From positions 930,001 through 994,000 of the forward strand of contig CAWDDW010000001.1 of assembly GCA_963801185.1 (NCBI GenBank): DNA of 64,000 bases, given 5' to 3'. The translations under genes and the position numbers were made by a program. This DNA is from Palsa-601 sp963801185. GTDB taxonomy: Bacteria; Actinomycetota; Acidimicrobiia; Acidimicrobiales; Bog-793. Below the pieces are notes generated by a model. That model was not told the origin of the DNA. It saw only the letters and a list, made by a program, of their open reading frames with translations, and searched no databases. Positions 27,921-37,266 of the stretch are shown piece by piece. The stretch's first letter is position 1. Each line of letters starts with the position of its first letter.

Positions 27921-28663
27921 TCCGGCACGAACGGGGACGTACGCTCCGCACCCACCCAGCCCGGAGGTGACAGGCGCAGCCCTCGCTCGGTCCCCCACTC
28001 CTCGGCGTCGAGATGGCCGGCGTCGTTGTAGCGGACGAACCACCAACGCCTCCCTGTCCACTCCCATTCCGTGATCGACGAGTTGTCGGCGAAGCCGCGG
28101 AACCCCGCGCCGTTGTCCGCGACCCTGAGGAAGCGGATCACCGACGTGCCGATCAGGCCGCCGTGCCCGGCGATCACGACGAGCCCGCCGGCATGACGCT
28201 CCATTACCGAGTACATCGCGTCTTCGGCGCGGTCGAGGAACCCGGCCCACGACTCCCCGCCCGGCGCCAACTCCCGGTAGTCGTCGACTCCGGGGGTCTC
28301 GAGGCCGTACTTCGCCTCGTACTCGGTCCAGGTCATGCCGTCGGCCTCACCGACGTGGCGCTCGCAGAGCGAGCAGGTCCTCTCGATCGGCAGGTCGCCG
28401 AGAGCGGGCGCGAGGATCTCGGCAGTCTCGATCGCGCGCCGCAGGATGCTCGTGTAGAGAGCGACGGCGCCCTCGAGCTCCTTAGTGCGGCGGAGCCGGT
28501 CGGCAAGGGCCTCGACCTGGCGGCGACCGTGCTCTGTCAAGCCGAGACAGGTGTCGTGGCCACCGAGGGTGTCCTCCGCATTGCTCACGGCCTCGCCGTG
28601 GCGGACGATCACGAGGCGGGTTCCGGGAGCGATTGAGCGAGCCGCCGCGGCCGGTGCATCCAT
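27908..28663 (-). CDS. Histidine phosphatase superfamily protein (phosphoglycerate-mutase-like)
   Basis: Acid-phosphatase/PGM fold with catalytic His in LVIVRHGEAVSN, Arg in LYTSILRRAIETAEI and second His in VVIAGHGGLIG. 251 residues from ATG 28663; further upstream starts only add a non-conserved leader. The substrate is not predictable; family members dephosphorylate sugars, nucleotides or proteins. It lies 53 bases downstream of the VWA gene, in the same direction, and may share its transcript. Confidence 0.88.
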   Translation of the reverse strand: MDAPAAAARSIAPGTRLVIVRHGEAVSNAEDTLGGHDTCLGLTEHGRRQVEALADRLRRTKELEGAVALYTSILRRAIETAEILAPALGDLPIERTCSLCERHVGEADGMTWTEYEAKYGLETPGVDDYRELAPGGESWAGFLDRAEDAMYSVMERHAGGLVVIAGHGGLIGTSVIRFLRVADNGAGFRGFADNSSITEWEWTGRRWWFVRYNDAGHLDAEEWGTERGLRLSPPGWVGAERTSPFVPDQQA

Positions 28664-28716
28664 AGGTCGAAGACTAGGTGACGGTGGCTCGAGCGGGCGC
28701 GAGCAGGCGCGACTGA

Positions 28717-30229
28717 TCAGACGAGATGCTCGACGAACGCCTCCAGTTGTCGCAGGTTGCGGCACTCGTAGACGCCGTCGCAGAACTGGGCGTACTGCTC
28801 GATGATCGAATCGCCGCTACCCCAGTACGAGCGGGGTTCAGGGTTGAGCCAGTAGACGTGGCGGGCCCGGTGACGCAGCTCCTTCACGACCCAGGCCTCA
28901 GGTGAGTGGTAGTTGGATCTGGCGTCGCCGAGCAGGATGATGCTTGTCTTCGGGCCGACCTCGCGCCCCCACCGCTGGTAGAAGACGTTGAGGGCGTGCC
29001 CGTAGTCGCTGTGCCCGTCGACCCACACGACATCGGCCTCCTGGTTCACGCGGTGCACCGCCTCGGTGACGGTCTCGGAGCGCTCGAAGATCTGGCTCAC
29101 CTCGTCGATCCCGTCGATGAAGACGAAGCTGCGCACCTGCGAGAACTGCGAGGCGATCGCGTGCACGAGCTGGAGGGTGAACCGGGCGAAGGCTGCGACC
29201 GAACCGGAGATGTCGGCGATGACGAAGATCTCGGGCTTGGTCGGGCGAGGATGCCGGAAGCGGGGCTCGGCGGGAACGCCGCCGTAGGAGAGCGAGTGAC
29301 GCATCGTCGCGGCGGAAGTCGAGCGCGCCGCGCCGGAGGTGCCTGCGCTTGCGAGCGAGCCTGGCCTGCAGCTTGCGGGTGAGAGGTTGGATCGCCTTGC
29401 GCATCACCACGAGCTCCTCACGAGTGGCGTGCATGAAGTCCACGTCCTCGGGAAGAGGCTTGCGGAGAGACTTCGCGAGCGCCTCCGCACCCCGATCTGC
29501 AACGAGGCGGCGGCGGATCTCCGCTTCGATCTCCCGGCGCAACTCGTCGATCCGCGCCTTGTACTCGTCCTCGAGGAGTCGCTCCTCGAGAGGCGTCAGG
29601 TGACCTAGCTCCCGGCCACGCAAGATCGGGCCCGGAACCGGCGCCTCGTCGTCCCCCGCCGCCCCCATCCCTGCCTCGACCGACTCGCGGGCTTCGCCGA
29701 TCAGCCGCGCGAGGACGCCCTCGAGGTCGAGATTCCGCAGAGTCCGGTAGAGGTAGTACGTCCCGCCGACTGGCCGGCCCGGTTCCATGCCGGCATAGCG
29801 CCCGACCGCGAGACGCGCGACTGCTCCGAGCATCCCGAGGTCGCCGTCGCGCAGCGCTTTGTACAGCATCGCGGCGATCTCCTCCGGGCTCACCATCTCG
29901 AGCCCGCCGGCGCCCGACTGGCCTTCGCCGCGACCCTGACCCTGGCCGGTGCCGGCCCCGTCTTCGCCTTCTGCTCCCGCCAAGGCGTCGTCCTCGGTGA
30001 CCGAGTACTGCGGTCCACGCATCGAGAAGTAGACCTCGAAAGCGGTGTCGAAAGCGCGCCAGTGCGCCGAGGACTTCACGAGTGTCGCGCCGAGCGCGTA
30101 CTTGATCGCCTGACGATCCTCGAGCGGCAGATGGCGGATGGCATCGGCGGCATCCGCCGCTTCGGTCACCGATACGGGCAGCCCCGAGCGCCGGAGCTCA
30201 CCGACGAAGCCGGTCAGGACGTCGAGCAC
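28717..30229 (-). CDS. CoxE-like VWA domain protein, one frameshift
   Basis: Partner of MoxR ATPases in a chaperone-like pair. The first 300 residues are alpha-helical with a Gly/Gln-rich linker (TGQGQGRGEGQSG) and the C-terminal 190 residues form a von Willebrand A domain with the MIDAS motif DISGSVA and later LLGDAR. Reading from 30229 derails after ARKRRHLRRGALDFR; one base over, MRHSLSYGGVPAEPRF continues the CoxE pattern to a stop at 28717. An extra C in the GCGGCGG tract at 29309-29313 explains it. Repaired length 503 residues. Start is 19 bases after the MoxR stop. Confidence 0.85.
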
Positions 30230-30248
30230 GACGGTTCGAGGCCCGGGC

Positions 30249-31161
30249 TCAAGCGCTGGCGGTCGAAGAAGCCGTGGCGGCCGAGAGCTCCTTCGAGGCG
30301 GCCTCGATGTCCGAGCGGTACTTGAGAAGGAGGTGCAGGGTCGAGCGGGCCGTCTCCTCGTCGACGGACTCGATGCCGAGGATCACGAGGGTCCGGGCCC
30401 AGTCGAGTGTCTCTGAGATGGAGGGGTGTTTCTTGAGGTCGAGCGACCGGAGAGAGCGCACGATCCGTGCGACCTGGTCGGCGAGCTGCTCGGTGATGTC
30501 GGGCACCTTGGCGAGCACGATCTCGCGCTCGCGCTCCACCGTCGGGTAGTCGAGGTGGAGGAAAAGGCACCGCCGCTTCAGCGCCTCGGACAGCTCGCGG
30601 GTGTTGTTGGAGGTCAGGAAGACGAGGGGGATCTGCACGGCCTCGATCGTCCCGAGCTCGGGGATGGAGACCTGGTAGTCCGAGAGGATCTCGAGCAGGA
30701 GTGCCTCGGTCTCGATCTCGACGCGGTCGACCTCGTCGATCAGGAGGACCACGGGCTCAGGCGACCGGATCGCTTCGAGCAACGGCCGGGTCAAGAGGAA
30801 TTCCTCCGAGAAGATGTCCTCTTCGAGTTGCTCCCACGCTGCGCCCTTTTCGACCTGGATGCGCAACAGCTGCTTCTTGTAGTTCCACTCATAGAGCGCT
30901 TTCGCCTCGTCGAGGCCCTCGTAGCACTGGAGCCGGATGAGCCGTGCGCCCGTCATACGCGATACGGACTTCGCGAGCCTCTGTCTTGCCCGTACCGGCC
31001 GGGCCTTCGACGAGTACCGGCTTGGCCAGCCGGTCGGCGAGGTAGACCACGCCCGACAGCCCGTCGTCTGCGAGGTAGCCGACGCTGTGCAGCAGTTCAC
31101 GAACCTCGGGAACCGACTTGAAACGCGCAGTCCCCCCCAAAGCACCCTCTGTCCCACTCAC
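30249..31161 (-). CDS. moxR: MoxR-family AAA+ ATPase, one frameshift in Walker A region
   Basis: AAA+ chaperone ATPase that works with a VWA protein to mature or activate target complexes. Walker A GPAGTGKTE, Walker B VVLLIDEVDR, sensor 1 FLTSNNTREL and an arginine-rich SEALKRRCLF are all present, but Walker A and Walker B are in different frames. Directly after GKTE the frame must move by one base to give LAKSVSRMTGARLI; an extra G in GAGGCTC (30978-30979) explains this, and the conserved GKTELAK spacing shows it is one inserted base, not two lost. Repaired length 303 residues. ATG 31161 overlaps the proA stop by four bases. Confidence 0.88.
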
Positions 31162-32411
31162 GTTCTGATCTGCCCTTCCCCGTAGACGACGTACTTGACC
31201 GAGGTCAGCTCGGCCAGACCCATCGGACCTCTCGCATGAAGCTTCTGCGTCGAGATCCCCACCTCCGCGCCAAGCCCCAGCTCTCCACCGTCGACGAAAC
31301 GGGTCGACGCATTGACGAGCACCGCCGCCGCGTCGACCTCCTGCACGAAACGCCGGGCCGCGCCGAGGTCCGAGGTCACGATCGCCTCGGAGTGCCCAGA
31401 GGAGTAGCGGGCAATGTGCCCGATCGCCGCCGCGATGTCGTCCACCACGGCCACCGACATCTTGAGCGCGAGGAACTCGGTGGCGAAGTCCTCCGCCGTC
31501 GCGGGCGCGATCGCCGCCAGGATGGCTCGGGAGCGCTCGTCACCGACCAGCTCCACGCCTGCGTCGAGGAGGTCTCCTCCGACGATCGGCAGGAACTGCG
31601 CGGCTACATCGGCATGGACGACAAGCGACTCTGCAGCGTTGCACACGCTCGGGCGCGAGGTCTTGGCGTTCATAACGATCCGGCGTGCCATCTCAAGGTC
31701 GGCTGAGCGGTCGACGTACACGTGGCAGTTTCCGTCGCCGTCTATGACGTACGGAACGGTGGCGTGCTCCCGGATCATGGCGATCAGCGCCGCGCCGCCG
31801 CGCGGGATCAGGCAGTCGATCACGCCGCGCAACTGCACGAACTGCCTGGCGGTCTCGTGCGAGGTGTCTCCGACGAGAAGGACGCCGTCCTCCGGGAGCC
31901 CGGCCTTGGAGAGCGCCTGGCGGAGCACCGACTCGATGGCCCGGTTCGACGAGAGCGCCGCAGACGAACCGCGCAGGAACGCGACGTTCCCGGCTTTCAA
32001 GCACAATCCGGCCGCGTCAGAGGTCACGTTCGGCCGGTTCTCGTAGATCACTCCCACGACGCCGAGCGGCACCCGCACTCGCTCGACGACGAGCCCGTTC
32101 GGTCGAACGTGGCCGGCGACGACTTCACCGACCGGGTCTCGCAGAGCGGCGACGGCCCTCAAGCCATCGGCCATCTGGCGGATACGGGCACCGTCGAGTC
32201 GCAGCCGATCGATCACGGTGGGCGACGTGCCCGAGGCCTCCGCGGCCGCCACGTCGGACACGTTGGCCTCGAGGATCTCCTCCGGGTTGCCCGAGAGCAG
32301 GTCGGCTGCGTGATGGAGCGCCGCGTCCTTCTCGGCAGTCCGGGCGATCGCCAGCTTCCTCGACGCCACGACGGCACGCCGCGCCAGACCGTCGAGTGAG
32401 TCCCGAGACAT
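31158..32411 (-). CDS. proA: Gamma-glutamyl phosphate reductase
   Basis: Reduces glutamyl 5-phosphate to glutamate semialdehyde in proline synthesis. An aldehyde-dehydrogenase fold of 417 residues with catalytic Cys in TSRPSVCNAAESLV, plus VGVIYENRPNVTSDAAGLC and CLIPRGGAALI. Start ATG 32411. It is separated from proB by one unknown gene and is followed by moxR with an ATGA overlap, so the moxR-VWA pair is translationally coupled to proline synthesis. Confidence 0.97.
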   Translation of the reverse strand: MSRDSLDGLARRAVVASRKLAIARTAEKDAALHHAADLLSGNPEEILEANVSDVAAAEASGTSPTVIDRLRLDGARIRQMADGLRAVAALRDPVGEVVAGHVRPNGLVVERVRVPLGVVGVIYENRPNVTSDAAGLCLKAGNVAFLRGSSAALSSNRAIESVLRQALSKAGLPEDGVLLVGDTSHETARQFVQLRGVIDCLIPRGGAALIAMIREHATVPYVIDGDGNCHVYVDRSADLEMARRIVMNAKTSRPSVCNAAESLVVHADVAAQFLPIVGGDLLDAGVELVGDERSRAILAAIAPATAEDFATEFLALKMSVAVVDDIAAAIGHIARYSSGHSEAIVTSDLGAARRFVQEVDAAAVLVNASTRFVDGGELGLGAEVGISTQKLHARGPMGLAELTSVKYVVYGEGQIRT

Positions 32412-32481
32412 GGAGACAGGCTACCTGTCGATTGCCGTGCGGACTCTACCGAACCGGCCGCCGCAGCAGGCCTGGCAGGGT

Positions 32482-33393
32482 CTAGGCGACGCCGAGCGCG
32501 GCAGCGAGACGCCCGGCCTGCCAAGCTCGCTCCGCCGCTCCCGCTTCGGCCCCGGTCGTGTCCGAGACCGCACGACGCGCCCGTTCGGCGGCGTCGCGGG
32601 CTGCGATCCAAGCCGGGATCACGCCCGACCGACGACCGGCGACGAAGTCACCCCACGGCGTCGACACCACCTCGGGAGGAGGCTCGACAGCGTCGATGTC
32701 CAGCTCGTAGCGGCTGTTCTCGCCCTCGAAGAGCTTCGGGAACGCGTCGTGGCGGATGGCCTCGACGACCGACAGCACCGCGTCTCGGATGGCCGCCACC
32801 GCCGTCCAGGCCGGATCGTCGAGCGCGTCGAGGTCTCGAGCCTCGTCCTCGACGGTGATCGTGAACGCCACATCGGCGACCTGGTCACCGAGGTGACGGA
32901 GCCGGCGCGCGAGCGCGATGCGAGACATGCGTTGCAACAGGCTCGCGCCGGACTCCTCGTCCTTTTCGAGGTACTTGCGGGCCGCGTCCAAGATGTCGGC
33001 GAGCGATGCACCGCTCGGCAGCGCCAGCGCGCTCGGCGCGGCGATCACGTGCTCGGCACAGTCGAGCGCGAATCGGGCGGCCGAGTGCAGGGTCCAGTTG
33101 GACTCAGCCGTGAGCCTCGCCCGCTCGTACTCACCGGCTCCCTCAGGCCCGCCGGCTCCCTCAGGCCCGCCGGCCTCGATGACTTCGGCGAGGAAGATCC
33201 GCTCCCCGAGATCGTCGAGCAGCTCGTCGAGATCGTGCAGGACGATCTGATCGCCGTGCTCGGCATCGATGGCGTCTCCGGGCTCCCACCCGCCGCCGGG
33301 TGTCGGCCTCGGGAGCGACCACCGCGTGATCTCGTCACCTCGATGTTGTGTGCCGTCCTTGTCGGTCGGAACGAAGTAGGTCTCGCCTGCCAT
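32482..33393 (-). CDS. Protein of unknown function between proB and proA
   Basis: 303 residues from ATG 33393 (MAGETYFVPTDKDGTQ). I do not recognise a family. Composition is acidic with alternating helices; no signal peptide or membrane segment. A short direct repeat GGPEGA occurs twice in a row near residue 75 and is also exact in the DNA (CCGCCGGCTCCCTCAGG twice). The second half is rich in Arg/Ala/Asp helices with LHSAARFALDCAEHVIAAP and WTAVAAIRDAVLSVVEAI. The proB-proA neighbourhood, with 46- and 70-base gaps, suggests co-transcription, but gives no function. Confidence 0.7.
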   Translation of the reverse strand: MAGETYFVPTDKDGTQHRGDEITRWSLPRPTPGGGWEPGDAIDAEHGDQIVLHDLDELLDDLGERIFLAEVIEAGGPEGAGGPEGAGEYERARLTAESNWTLHSAARFALDCAEHVIAAPSALALPSGASLADILDAARKYLEKDEESGASLLQRMSRIALARRLRHLGDQVADVAFTITVEDEARDLDALDDPAWTAVAAIRDAVLSVVEAIRHDAFPKLFEGENSRYELDIDAVEPPPEVVSTPWGDFVAGRRSGVIPAWIAARDAAERARRAVSDTTGAEAGAAERAWQAGRLAAALGVA

Positions 33394-33439
33394 ACCGGTC
33401 ACGCTACTGGCCTTGCCGCACAGCGGCGATTGCCGTGGA

Positions 33440-34537
33440 TCAAATGCCTTCCAGCACGACGAGATCGTCGCGGTGGACCACCTCTTCCGCCAGGCCGGGC
33501 GGAGCTCGCTCGTCCGGCGCCCGACCCAGTCCGAGTTGCGCTCGGAGCTCAGGCTCGAAGATCCCCTTGGCGAACACGAGACCGTCGGGACCGACGATCT
33601 CGACGGCGTCCTCGGAGCCGAAGGAGCCCTCAACGGCTGTCACCCCGGCTGCCAACAGGCTGGTCGACCGGCCGACCACGGCCGCGCGGGCACCCTCGTC
33701 GACCAGGATGCGGCCCCGCGGCCTGAGAGCGAAGGCGATCCAGAGCTTGCGAGCAGACAAGCGGCGCTCGTGAGGCAGGAACACAGTCCCGACCCCGCCT
33801 TCCCCGGTAACGGCGTCGATCAGAACCGACGGACGCTCTGCGGCGGCGATCACTGTGCGTACACCCGACCAGGCCGCCATCTTGGCGGCGGCGAGCTTCG
33901 ACGCCATGCCACCGCGCGCACCCTCGTTCATCGTGCCCCCGGCCGCCAGCTCTATCTCGTGGTCGATCTCGCGGACCTCCTCGATCAGGGTCGCTCCTTC
34001 GTCGATCCGTGGGTCGGCCGAGAAGAGCCCGGCGAGGTCGGTGAGCAGGACCATGAGGTCGGCGCGCAACAGGTGTGCCACGAGCGCTGCCAGCCGGTCG
34101 TTGTCGCCGAAGCGGATCTCGTCGTCGGCGATCGCATCGTTCTCGTTCACGATCGGGACGACGCCAAGCTCGAGAAGCCTGTGCAACGTGTCGCGCGCGT
34201 GCAGGTAGCGCGACCTGTCAGCGAAGTCGAGAGGCGCCAGCAGGACCTGGCCGGCCAGCATGCCCTCGGCGGCGAACGCGTCGTCGTAAACGCGCATGAG
34301 GCGGTGCTGGCCGATCGAGGCGAGTGCCTGCAGCGTCACCGGGTCGCTCGGCCGGTGACCGCCGGGCACCAACGCCGCCACGCCTGCGGTGACAGCACCC
34401 GAGGTCACGACGACCGTGCGATGGCCGAGGTGACGGACGTGTGCGAGCTGGTTCGACAAACGCTCGACGGCTAGACGGTCAACCCCGCCATCGGGGAGAG
34501 TGACCGAGCTCGTCCCGATCTTGACGACGACGATCAT
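33440..34537 (-). CDS. proB: Glutamate 5-kinase
   Basis: First enzyme of proline synthesis, feedback-inhibited by proline in other bacteria. Amino-acid-kinase domain (IVVVKIGTSSVT, VVTSGAVTAGVAAL, VNENDAIADDEIRFGDND, GGMASKLAAAKMA) followed by a C-terminal PUA domain (residues about 280-360; GRILVDEGARAAVV). 365 residues from ATG 34537, only 2 bases after the obgE stop; six extra residues upstream are possible but would overlap obgE. Confidence 0.97.
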   Translation of the reverse strand: MIVVVKIGTSSVTLPDGGVDRLAVERLSNQLAHVRHLGHRTVVVTSGAVTAGVAALVPGGHRPSDPVTLQALASIGQHRLMRVYDDAFAAEGMLAGQVLLAPLDFADRSRYLHARDTLHRLLELGVVPIVNENDAIADDEIRFGDNDRLAALVAHLLRADLMVLLTDLAGLFSADPRIDEGATLIEEVREIDHEIELAAGGTMNEGARGGMASKLAAAKMAAWSGVRTVIAAAERPSVLIDAVTGEGGVGTVFLPHERRLSARKLWIAFALRPRGRILVDEGARAAVVGRSTSLLAAGVTAVEGSFGSEDAVEIVGPDGLVFAKGIFEPELRAQLGLGRAPDERAPPGLAEEVVHRDDLVVLEGI

Positions 34538-34539
34538 CC

Positions 34540-35833
34540 TCAGTCGGGCTCCCACTCAAGGCTGACATCGCCGATCTGAACGGCGTCACCGGCGCGAGCG
34601 CCCGCGCGCTGGAGAGCCCTGTCGACGCCGAGGCGCTTCAGCCTGCGCTGGGCGGCGGCGAGCGCGTCGGGATCCGTGAGGTCGGAGAGCGCGACGGCTC
34701 GCAGAGCATCACGGCCGGTTACGACGTAGCCACCTGCCGAGCGCTCCACGCTCACCGACTCAGGGAGGGGCCGATGGATCACCGGAGAGGTCCGCGGGGC
34801 CGGTTGGACGGCGCGTGTCTCGTCGACCAGAGTCGCGAGCCGCCCCACCAGCTCGTCGATGCCCTCGCCTGTGGCAGCCGAGACCTCGAGCTCGCCGGCG
34901 TAGTCGAGCGGGTCAGGACGCCAGCCCGCCGGGACGACGTCGGCCCGTGAGCCGACGACGATCCGTGGCCGCTCGAGCAGCTCAGGGCGGTACTGCCCGA
35001 GCTCGTCGAGCAAGATCTTCACCTGGTCGGCCGGAGCGCGGCCTTCGCTGGGCGAGAGGTCGGCGAGGACGAGCAGGACGCGCGACCGCTCGACATGGCG
35101 CAAGAAGCGGTGCCCGAGCCCCTTGCCGCCCGCTGCCCCCTCCACGAGGCCGGGGATGTCGGCAATGACGAATTGGGTGCTCGAGTCGCGACCCGAGACC
35201 ACGCCGCGACGCCCGTTCGGGCTTCCGACGTACACGACGCCGAGGTGTGGGACGAGCGTCGTGAAGGGATAGTCGGCGATCTTCGGACGGGCGGCGGAGA
35301 CGCGCGACACGAGTGTCGACTTCCCGGCGTTCGGGAATCCCACGACCGCTACGTCGGCCATCAGCTCGAGCTCGAGATTAAGCCAGAACTCCTCGCCCAG
35401 CTCGCCCTGCTCTGCGAACGCCGGTGCACGCAGGCGGTTCGTGAGGAACCTGGCGTTGCCGTGCCCGCCCCTGCCACCTCGAGCCGCCAAGAACCGGTCG
35501 CCCGCGAACGAGGTCGGCGATCAGGTCCCCCTCGGGCGACCTGACCAACGTGCCCTCGGGCACAGGGACGACGAGGTCTTCTCCCCCCTTGCCATGGCGT
35601 CGTTTGCCGCTGCCGTGGGTGCCGTCACCGGCCCGGCGGTGAGGGTGATCCTCGAAAGCGATCAGAGACACCACGTTGCTCGAGGCCTCGAGATAGACAT
35701 CCCCGCCCGACCCGCCGTCGCCACCGTCTGGGCCGCCCTTGGAGACGTACGGCTCGCGCCTGAACGACACGGCGCCCGCGCCGCCGTTGCCTCCCTTTAC
35801 GTGTACCTGCGCTTCGTCGACGAAGCCGGGCAT
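34540..35833 (-). CDS. obgE: GTPase ObgE/CgtA, one frameshift
   Basis: Essential ribosome-assembly GTPase. The Gly-rich Obg domain (DEAQVHVKGGNGGAGAVSFR, GGDGGSGGDVYLEA) is read from ATG 35833; then AARGGRGGHGNARFLTNR and the G domain with G1 GFPNAGKST, G3 DIPGLVEGA and G5 SAATGEG, and a C-terminal OCT domain, are read one base over to a stop at 34540. The break is at the GGG of 35500-35504 and one extra G (or two lost bases) explains it. Repaired length about 430 residues. The G4 position reads VVGSRADV instead of a standard NKxD, which is odd and could weaken guanine selectivity. Frameshift in an essential gene points to sequence error. Confidence 0.92.
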
Positions 35834-35843
35834 GTTCCCGGCC

Positions 35844-36564
35844 TCAGTTGAGCGACGGATCGACGGGATGGCGTGCGATGACCGAGAGCCAGCCGCCCTG
35901 CTGCTTGAGGACGTGCTGCCAGAGCCCCTCGGGCTCGGGCGTGAGGATGTCCTCGGGACGGCCTTCCACCACGTACCAGGCGTGCTCCTCGATCTCCTCG
36001 TCGAGTTGGCCCGCGCCCCAACCCGAGTAGCCCTTGAACACCCGCAGGCCAGCGAACGTCACAGAGATCTCCTCCGGCTCCCTGTGTAGGTCGACCGTGC
36101 CGATCATCGAGGTGAGCGGTGAGTACCCGCCGAAGTAGTCGTAGTCCTCGTCTTCGTCTTCGTCGGCATGCTCATCGTCTCCGTCGCCGTCCTCTTGCTT
36201 GCTCTCGAGGTTGCGCGAGCCGCCACGCCCGCCCAGGCCGTCGAGCGCCTTCAAGGTCTCGGGGATCTCGAGATCGTCCAGTATCCCGAGGTCTGGCCCT
36301 AGACCCTCGTCGACGTGGTGGCCTACGCAGATCGCTGCGTTCGGTTGGACAGGCCCGCCGCTGAACAGGACCCCGGGGGCCGACGCATGCAGTGCCCAGC
36401 TCGGGACGATCTCTGCGATCGGGGTGTCACTCGGCCGGTTCGAGCACGACGCCGAGCGCGCCGTCGTCGTCGTAGGCGAGGACGAGCACGACCGTCCGGA
36501 AGAAGTTCGGGTCGGCGAGCGTCGGAGCCGCCACGAGAAGGCAGCCCCTGTGTGGCGGGGTCAT
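35844..36564 (-). CDS. yqgE: YqgE/AlgH (UPF0301) protein with acidic insert, one frameshift
   Basis: Conserved protein of unclear function. Reading from ATG 36564 gives MTPPHRGCLLVAAPTLADP, FFRTVVLVLAYDDDGALGVVL, then the frame must move at about 36441 (an extra G in GTGCTCGAACCGG on the coding strand) to give NRPSDTPIAEIVPSW, FSGGPVQPNAAI and, after an insert, VFKGYSGWGAGQLDEEI, the best conserved family motif. Repaired length 239 residues against about 185 usually; the excess is an acidic stretch (Glu/Asp-rich, around 36115-36190). Sits between rpmA and obgE, both ribosome-linked, with gaps of 13 and 10 bases. Confidence 0.85.
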
Positions 36565-36577
36565 CTCCCGCCCTTGA

Positions 36578-36835
36578 TCAGCTCTCGTCGGGAAGGACGT
36601 CCACGAGACGGCGCCCGCGCCTCGCGCCGAACTTCACGCGCCCGTCTGTACAGGCGAACAACGTGTCGTCCTTGCCCCGACCAACGTTCTCACCTGGGTG
36701 GAAGTGGGTGCCACGCTGCCGCACGATGATCGAGCCTGCGCTCACGAGTGTGCCGTCGTACACCTTTACCCCGAGACGTTGAGCATTCGAGTCCCGGCCG
36801 TTGCGGGTGGAGCCGCCACCTTTGGTCTTCGACAT
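36578..36835 (-). CDS. rpmA: 50S ribosomal protein L27
   Basis: 85 residues. The family motif GSIIVRQRGTHFHPGENVGRG lies centrally (quoted partly: RQRGTHFHPG), and the N-terminus KGGGSTRNGRDSNAQRLGVK is the flexible arm that reaches the peptidyl transferase centre. Starts 11 bases after the rplU stop, the universal rplU-rpmA pair. Confidence 0.97.
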   Translation of the reverse strand: MSKTKGGGSTRNGRDSNAQRLGVKVYDGTLVSAGSIIVRQRGTHFHPGENVGRGKDDTLFACTDGRVKFGARRGRRLVDVLPDES

Positions 36836-36846
36836 CTCCGGGCCTC

Positions 36847-37179
36847 CTACTTTCCTGCCGCGAGCTGACCGGCGCCTTCGATGCCGGTGATCTCAAGGGT
36901 CGTGTAGCGCTGACGGTGCCCGTAGCGCCGCCGCTGTCTGGACTTCGCCTTGTACGTAAAGCCGGTGATCTTGGGACCCTTCGTCTCGCCCACCACCGTG
37001 GCTGTCACGCTGGACGCGGCGAGAGCCGCGGCATCGGTCACTACCTCGGCGCCGTCGACGAGAAGGATAGGGATCAGGCGAACCTCTTCCCCGGCCTCTG
37101 AGGCGATCAGTTCGACGTCGACTTGCTCGCCGACCTCGACGCGCGCCTGCTTTCCTCCGGTATTGATGACGGCGTACAT
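36847..37179 (-). CDS. rplU: 50S ribosomal protein L21
   Basis: 110 residues. Begins MYAVINTGGKQARVEVGEQ and contains KITGFTYKAKSRQRRRYGHR, both hallmark segments of bL21. First gene of the rplU-rpmA-yqgE-obgE-proB cluster; its promoter must lie in the 87-base gap divergent from the enoyl-CoA hydratase gene, where TGATATCCT on the coding strand 20 bases before the ATG could contain a -10 element. Confidence 0.97.
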   Translation of the reverse strand: MYAVINTGGKQARVEVGEQVDVELIASEAGEEVRLIPILLVDGAEVVTDAAALAASSVTATVVGETKGPKITGFTYKAKSRQRRRYGHRQRYTTLEITGIEGAGQLAAGK

Positions 37180-37266
37180 AGGGTGACCAGGATATCAGGA
37201 GCCTGCCCTGACCCGAACCGCCATCGGCCCCCGGACGGACCTGCGGTCTTCGGGAAGAATGTGTCC

